A stretch of 64,000 bases of DNA from CAWALV01 sp963782965 (GTDB taxonomy: Bacteria; Actinomycetota; Actinomycetes; Acidothermales; Acidothermaceae): the NCBI GenBank assembly GCA_963782965.1, contig CAWALV010000006.1, positions 1,612,001 to 1,676,000 of the forward strand. The letters are read 5' to 3'. The notes under the pieces are model-generated. The model made no database searches and was not told where the DNA came from. It saw nothing but the letters and a program-made list of their open reading frames with translations. This document shows, in pieces, positions 60,674-64,000 of the stretch (position 1 is the stretch's first letter; each line of letters opens with the position of its first letter). The position numbers and the translations under genes are program-made.

Positions 60674-60812
60674 CAGTCTAATGACCCGAGGGATCGCGAT
60701 CATCACGCTACTCCTGACGGCCCTGCCCACCATCGCGTCGATTAACACGCGAGCGCCCAGTTGAGCCGACCCGAACGAGCCCCCGGGGTCAGCTCGCCGT
60801 CAGGAGCCCCCG

Positions 60813-63596
60813 TCAGCCCCGCTCGCGGAGGGAGCGCAGGACGAACTGCATGATGCCGCCGTGCCGGTAGTAGTCGGCCTCCCCCGGGGTGTCGATGCGC
60901 ACGGTCCCGCGGAACTCCACCGTGGCGTCGGAGCGCACCGCTCGCACGATGACTTCTCGCGGAAGGTGGTCGACGCCGGCCAGCCCGCTGACGCTGAACG
61001 TCTCCTCGCCGGTCAGGCCGAGCGTCTCGCGGTTCTCGCCATCGCGGAACTGCAACGGAAGCACGCCCATCCCGATCAGGTTGCTGCGGTGAATCCGCTC
61101 GAAAGACTCGGCTATCACCGCTCGCACACCGAGCAGCGCCGTCCCCTTTGCGGCCCAGTCTCGCGACGAACCGGAGCCGTACTCCTTGCCGGCCAAGATG
61201 ACCAGCGGGACACCGTCGGCGGCGTACTTCACCGAGGCGTCATAGATCGTCAGCTGCTCGCCGTCGGGAAGGTGACGGGTCACGCCGCCTTCGGTTCCGG
61301 GCGCGAGCAGATTGCGCAGGCGGATGTTGGCGAACGTGCCGCGGATCATCACCTCGTGGTTACCGCGCCGCGAACCGTAGGAGTTGAAGTCGCGCGGTTC
61401 GACGCCGTGCTCCTGGAGGTACTTCCCGGCCGGTGAGTCCTTCTTGATCGAGCCGGCTGGGGAAATGTGGTCTGTAGTAACGGAATCACCAAGGACGGCG
61501 AGCACTCGCGCGTTCTCGATGTCGGTCAGCGCCGCGGGCTTCGCGGGCATCCCGTCGAAGTACGGGGGCTTGCGCACGTACGTCGACTCGTCGTCCCATT
61601 CGAAGATGCCGCCGGCGGGAATCTGCAGCCCGTTCCAGCGGTCGTCGCCGGCGAACACGTCGCCGTAGCTGTCGGCGAACATCTGCGAGCGGATCGCCTG
61701 ACCTACAACGGTTGCAATCTCCTGCTCGGTCGGCCAGATGTCGCGAAGGAACACGGGCTGGCCGTCAGCGCCGGTGCCGAGCGGCTCGGTGGTGATGTCG
61801 ACGTCGAGGGAGCCGGCCAGCGCGTACGCCACAACCAGCGGCGGAGACGCGAGGTAGTTCAGCTTGGTGTCGGGGTGGATGCGCCCTTCGAAGTTGCGGT
61901 TGCCCGACAGCACGGAGACGACGGCGAGGTCGGAATCGTTGATGGCTTTGGAGAGCGCTTCGTCGAGCGGGCCCGAGTTGCCGATGCAGGTCGTGCACCC
62001 GTAGCCGACCAGGTTGAAGCCGAGCTTCTCCAGATAGGGCGTGAGACCGGCGGCGTCGAAGTACTCGGTCACGACCTTCGAACCGGGGGCCAGGGTGGTC
62101 TTCACCCATGGCTTGCGCGTCAGCCCCTTCTCGACGGCGTTCTTCGCGAGCAACGCGGCGCCGACCATCACCGACGGATTGGACGTGTTGGTGCAGCTGG
62201 TGATCGCCGCGATGACGACCGCGCCGTGGTCGACCTCGACCGTGCTGCCGTCGGCCAGGGTCACGCGTACCGGGTTGCTGGGCCGACCCGCGTCGCGAAC
62301 CGCCGGCGCACCGGCGGGCTTGTCGCCGGGTTGCTCGTGGTTGACGGCGAGCGGGTCGCTGGCCGGGAAGGACTCATCCGAACCTTCGTCGATCGAAGCG
62401 CCGGACGGCGCGGGCTGCACGTAGCCGCCGAGCACCGCACGAAACGATGTCTTCGCATCGGTGAGGGCCACCCGGTCCTGCGGCCGTTTCGGGCCGGCGA
62501 GGGACGGCACGACGGTCGCCAGATCGAGTTCGAGGCGCTCGGAGTAGTCGGCCTCGACCGTCGGGTCGTGCCACAGGCCCTGCTCCTTCGCGTAAGCCTC
62601 GACCAGCGCTATCCGCTCGGGCGCGCGGCCGGTGAAGCGCAGGTAGCGAAGGGTTTCGTCGTCGATCGGGAAGAAGGCACAGGTGGAGCCGTACTCGGGA
62701 CTCATGTTGCCGATCGTGGCCCGGTTGGCGAGGGGGACGTTGCTCACGCCCGGGCCGTAGAACTCGACGAACTTCCCTACGACGCCCTGCTTCCTCAACA
62801 TCTCGGTCACGGTGAGGACGAGGTCGGTCGCCGTGGCGCCTTCCGGCATCTCGCCGGCCAGCTTGAAGCCGACGACTTTCGGGATGAGCATGCTGATCGG
62901 TTGCCCGAGCATGGCTGCTTCGGCTTCGATCCCCCCGACGCCCCACCCCAGCACCGACAACCCGTTGACCATCGTCGTATGCGAGTCGGTGCCCACCAGC
63001 GTGTCGGGATAGGCCACGCCATCACGGTCGAAGACCACCCGCGAGAGATATTCGAGGTTGACCTGGTGGCAGATACCGGTGTCGGGCGGGACGACCTGGA
63101 AGTTGTCGAACGCCTGCTGGCCCCACCGCAGGAACTGGTAGCGCTCCTTGTTCCGCTCGAACTCCAAGTCGGCGTTGCGCACGAACGCGTCTTCGCGCCC
63201 GAAGACGTCGGCGATCACCGAATGGTCGATCACGAGTTCGGCCGGGCTGAGTGGGTTGATCTTCGCCGGCTCGCCGCCGAGCGAGACCATCGCTTCCCGC
63301 ATCGCCGCGAGGTCGACCACGCACGGCACGCCGGTGAAGTCCTGCATGAGCACCCGAGCCGGCGTGAACTGGATCTCGGTGTCGGGCTCGGCGGACGGAT
63401 CCCAGCCGGCGAGCGCCTGGACATGCTCGGCGGTGATGTTCGCGCCGTCTTGGGTGCGCAGCAGGTTCTCGAGCAGCACCTTCAGCGAGTACGGCAACCG
63501 CTGCGCGCCGGGGACGGCGTCGAGCCGGTGGATCTGGTAGGCCGTCGAGCCCACCTGCAGGGTGCTGCGGCTGGCGAAACTGTCCCGACTCTCCAC
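60813..63596 (-). CDS. acnA: Aconitate hydratase AcnA
   Basis: [4Fe-4S] enzyme of the TCA cycle interconverting citrate and isocitrate. 927 residues, usual for actinobacteria. Seen: TGVPCVVDLAAMREAM, DTLVGTDSHTTMVNGL, cluster ligands in ITSCTNTSNPSVMVGA and VGYGCTTCIGNSGPL, a disordered insertion before RVTLADGSTVEV (about residues 430-475) and the swivel domain with EYGSGSSRDWAAKG. GTG 63596 follows AGGAAGA; a longer frame to 63731 covers the promoter and is rejected. Two AcnR-like boxes overlie its promoter, so iron- or carbon-linked repression by a TetR-type protein is expected. Confidence 0.97.
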   Translation of the reverse strand: MESRDSFASRSTLQVGSTAYQIHRLDAVPGAQRLPYSLKVLLENLLRTQDGANITAEHVQALAGWDPSAEPDTEIQFTPARVLMQDFTGVPCVVDLAAMREAMVSLGGEPAKINPLSPAELVIDHSVIADVFGREDAFVRNADLEFERNKERYQFLRWGQQAFDNFQVVPPDTGICHQVNLEYLSRVVFDRDGVAYPDTLVGTDSHTTMVNGLSVLGWGVGGIEAEAAMLGQPISMLIPKVVGFKLAGEMPEGATATDLVLTVTEMLRKQGVVGKFVEFYGPGVSNVPLANRATIGNMSPEYGSTCAFFPIDDETLRYLRFTGRAPERIALVEAYAKEQGLWHDPTVEADYSERLELDLATVVPSLAGPKRPQDRVALTDAKTSFRAVLGGYVQPAPSGASIDEGSDESFPASDPLAVNHEQPGDKPAGAPAVRDAGRPSNPVRVTLADGSTVEVDHGAVVIAAITSCTNTSNPSVMVGAALLAKNAVEKGLTRKPWVKTTLAPGSKVVTEYFDAAGLTPYLEKLGFNLVGYGCTTCIGNSGPLDEALSKAINDSDLAVVSVLSGNRNFEGRIHPDTKLNYLASPPLVVAYALAGSLDVDITTEPLGTGADGQPVFLRDIWPTEQEIATVVGQAIRSQMFADSYGDVFAGDDRWNGLQIPAGGIFEWDDESTYVRKPPYFDGMPAKPAALTDIENARVLAVLGDSVTTDHISPAGSIKKDSPAGKYLQEHGVEPRDFNSYGSRRGNHEVMIRGTFANIRLRNLLAPGTEGGVTRHLPDGEQLTIYDASVKYAADGVPLVILAGKEYGSGSSRDWAAKGTALLGVRAVIAESFERIHRSNLIGMGVLPLQFRDGENRETLGLTGEETFSVSGLAGVDHLPREVIVRAVRSDATVEFRGTVRIDTPGEADYYRHGGIMQFVLRSLRERG

Positions 63597-63635
63597 TGCT
63601 TCTTCCTCTCTGCGCGGCACCTCACGGAGTCCAAG

Positions 63636-63679
63636 CAGGACAAGCGTACGGCTAGGCTTCAAACAGTACAAGCGTACGG
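63636..63679 (-). promoter_or_regulatory. acnA promoter overlaid by two AcnR-like operators
   Basis: Two copies of CAG-N-AC-AAG-C-GTACGG lie at 63636-63651 and 63664-63679, 28 bases apart. Both differ from the AcnR consensus recalled for Corynebacterium glutamicum (CAGNACnnncGTACTG) only at one position. On the minus strand a TTGTAC -35 (63666-63671), 17-base spacer and TACGCT -10 (63643-63648) overlap the two boxes. No acnR gene is in this window. Confidence 0.7.
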
Positions 63680-63694
63680 CTTGGCCTTCGACCC

Positions 63695-64000
63695 TCAGCC
63701 CGGTGGCCGGACGTGGAACGCCACCATCCAATCCTCGTGAGTCTCCCCGTCGATCTCCAACCGCCAGGCGTAACGACCCGGCGGCAGTTGCATCCCCGGT
63801 CCGATGGATACCACCACCGGCACGTCGAGTGTGATTCCTTCCGGCGCGCCGGGTGGACGCTGCACCGCCACCATCTGCTCATGGACCATCGGCTGCCGCG
63901 CCTCCGGCGGCCCGACCAACACCGCGCGCCCGTCGGCGTTTTCGAGCCGGAGTCGAAGCTGATGCGGGCGTTGGGTTTGATGCCACGAGACGTGCACCAA
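63695..64000 (-). CDS. Immunoglobulin-like hypothetical protein, N-terminus beyond window
   Basis: At least 101 residues, still open at the right edge (the first codon in the window is TTG, so the true start may lie further). Seen: beta-rich pattern with LRLRLENADGRAVLVGPPE, EGITLDVPVVVSIGPG, QLPPGRYAWRLEIDGE and WMVAFHVRPPG, like the small Ig-like proteins catalogued as DUF6941. Function unknown. Same strand as and upstream of acnA, with the AcnR-like boxes between. Confidence 0.7.
   Translation of the reverse strand: MVHVSWHQTQRPHQLRLRLENADGRAVLVGPPEARQPMVHEQMVAVQRPPGAPEGITLDVPVVVSIGPGMQLPPGRYAWRLEIDGETHEDWMVAFHVRPPG

Noticed and set aside
58776..60764. 662-codon plus-strand frame antisense to dxs
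   Set aside because: Shadow of dxs; no domain.
60681..60764. 27-codon plus-strand ORF with a hydrophobic helix (MTRGIAIITLLLTALPTIAS)
   Set aside because: No ribosome-binding site and located between the dxs leader and acnA end; could be a small membrane peptide but support is too thin.
61467..63740. 757-codon plus-strand frame antisense to acnA
   Set aside because: Shadow of acnA; no domain.

Overview
This is a 64-kb stretch of a high-GC actinobacterial chromosome. GTG starts are frequent, genes are often joined by 4-base ATGA or GTGA overlaps, and gene order follows two blocks known from Mycobacterium tuberculosis and Streptomyces. These comparisons are from memory, not from a search. An SsgB-type cell-division protein argues against Mycobacteriales and fits a Frankia, Jatrophihabitans or Streptomyces-like lineage. 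The exact genus cannot be read from the window.

Block 1 (1-18.4 kb), mostly on the minus strand, is housekeeping: hisS (cut by the left edge), a metallo-beta-lactamase-fold hydrolase, a membrane-anchored FKBP prolyl isomerase (plus strand), relA, apt, secF-secD-yajC, ruvB-ruvA-ruvC, a YebC-type regulator, pdxT and pdxS (vitamin B6), then a LemA-like membrane protein, pimA, a PIM acyltransferase and pgsA (phosphatidylinositol and PIM lipids). Diverging from it is an EF-G-like GTPase (18.6-20.7 kb). A looser, partly accessory stretch follows (20.7-27.4 kb): universal stress protein, PaiB-like flavin protein, an orphan PD-(D/E)XK-like protein, small unknown genes, a vapBC toxin-antitoxin pair with a clear operator, a tautomerase and a DUF222/HNH endonuclease. 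The conserved order then resumes with a HIT-family Ap4A phosphorylase and thrS.

At 30.5-31.6 kb lie four tRNA genes (Val-CAC, Gly-GCC, Cys-GCA, Val-GAC) and an SsgB-like gene. Next come a lipoprotein L,D-transpeptidase and glgX-treY-treZ, which turn glycogen into trehalose. A RibD-C reductase, an ATP-dependent DNA ligase, a ROK kinase and a LigD-type polymerase follow.

Block 2 (43.8-63.6 kb) is msrB, hemQ, hemY, hemE (late heme synthesis, with a DUF4349 lipoprotein between hemY and hemE), an EamA transporter, DUF3000, an RNase D, dxs and acnA. Inserted in it is a signalling module: a subtilase with 14 tandem WSGR-type pentapeptides, a multi-pass membrane GAF sensor, a NarL-type histidine kinase and a divergent LuxR-type response regulator.

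Four genes (FKBP, ssgB-like, treY, hemE) each carry one extra base in a short homopolymer. Because hemE and treY are otherwise intact, assembly or sequencing error is the likeliest cause. The most notable non-coding signals are a double AcnR-like operator on the acnA promoter, a four-half-site palindrome between msrB and hemQ, a long inverted repeat upstream of dxs, and palindromes upstream of vapBC and between pgsA and the EF-G-like gene.
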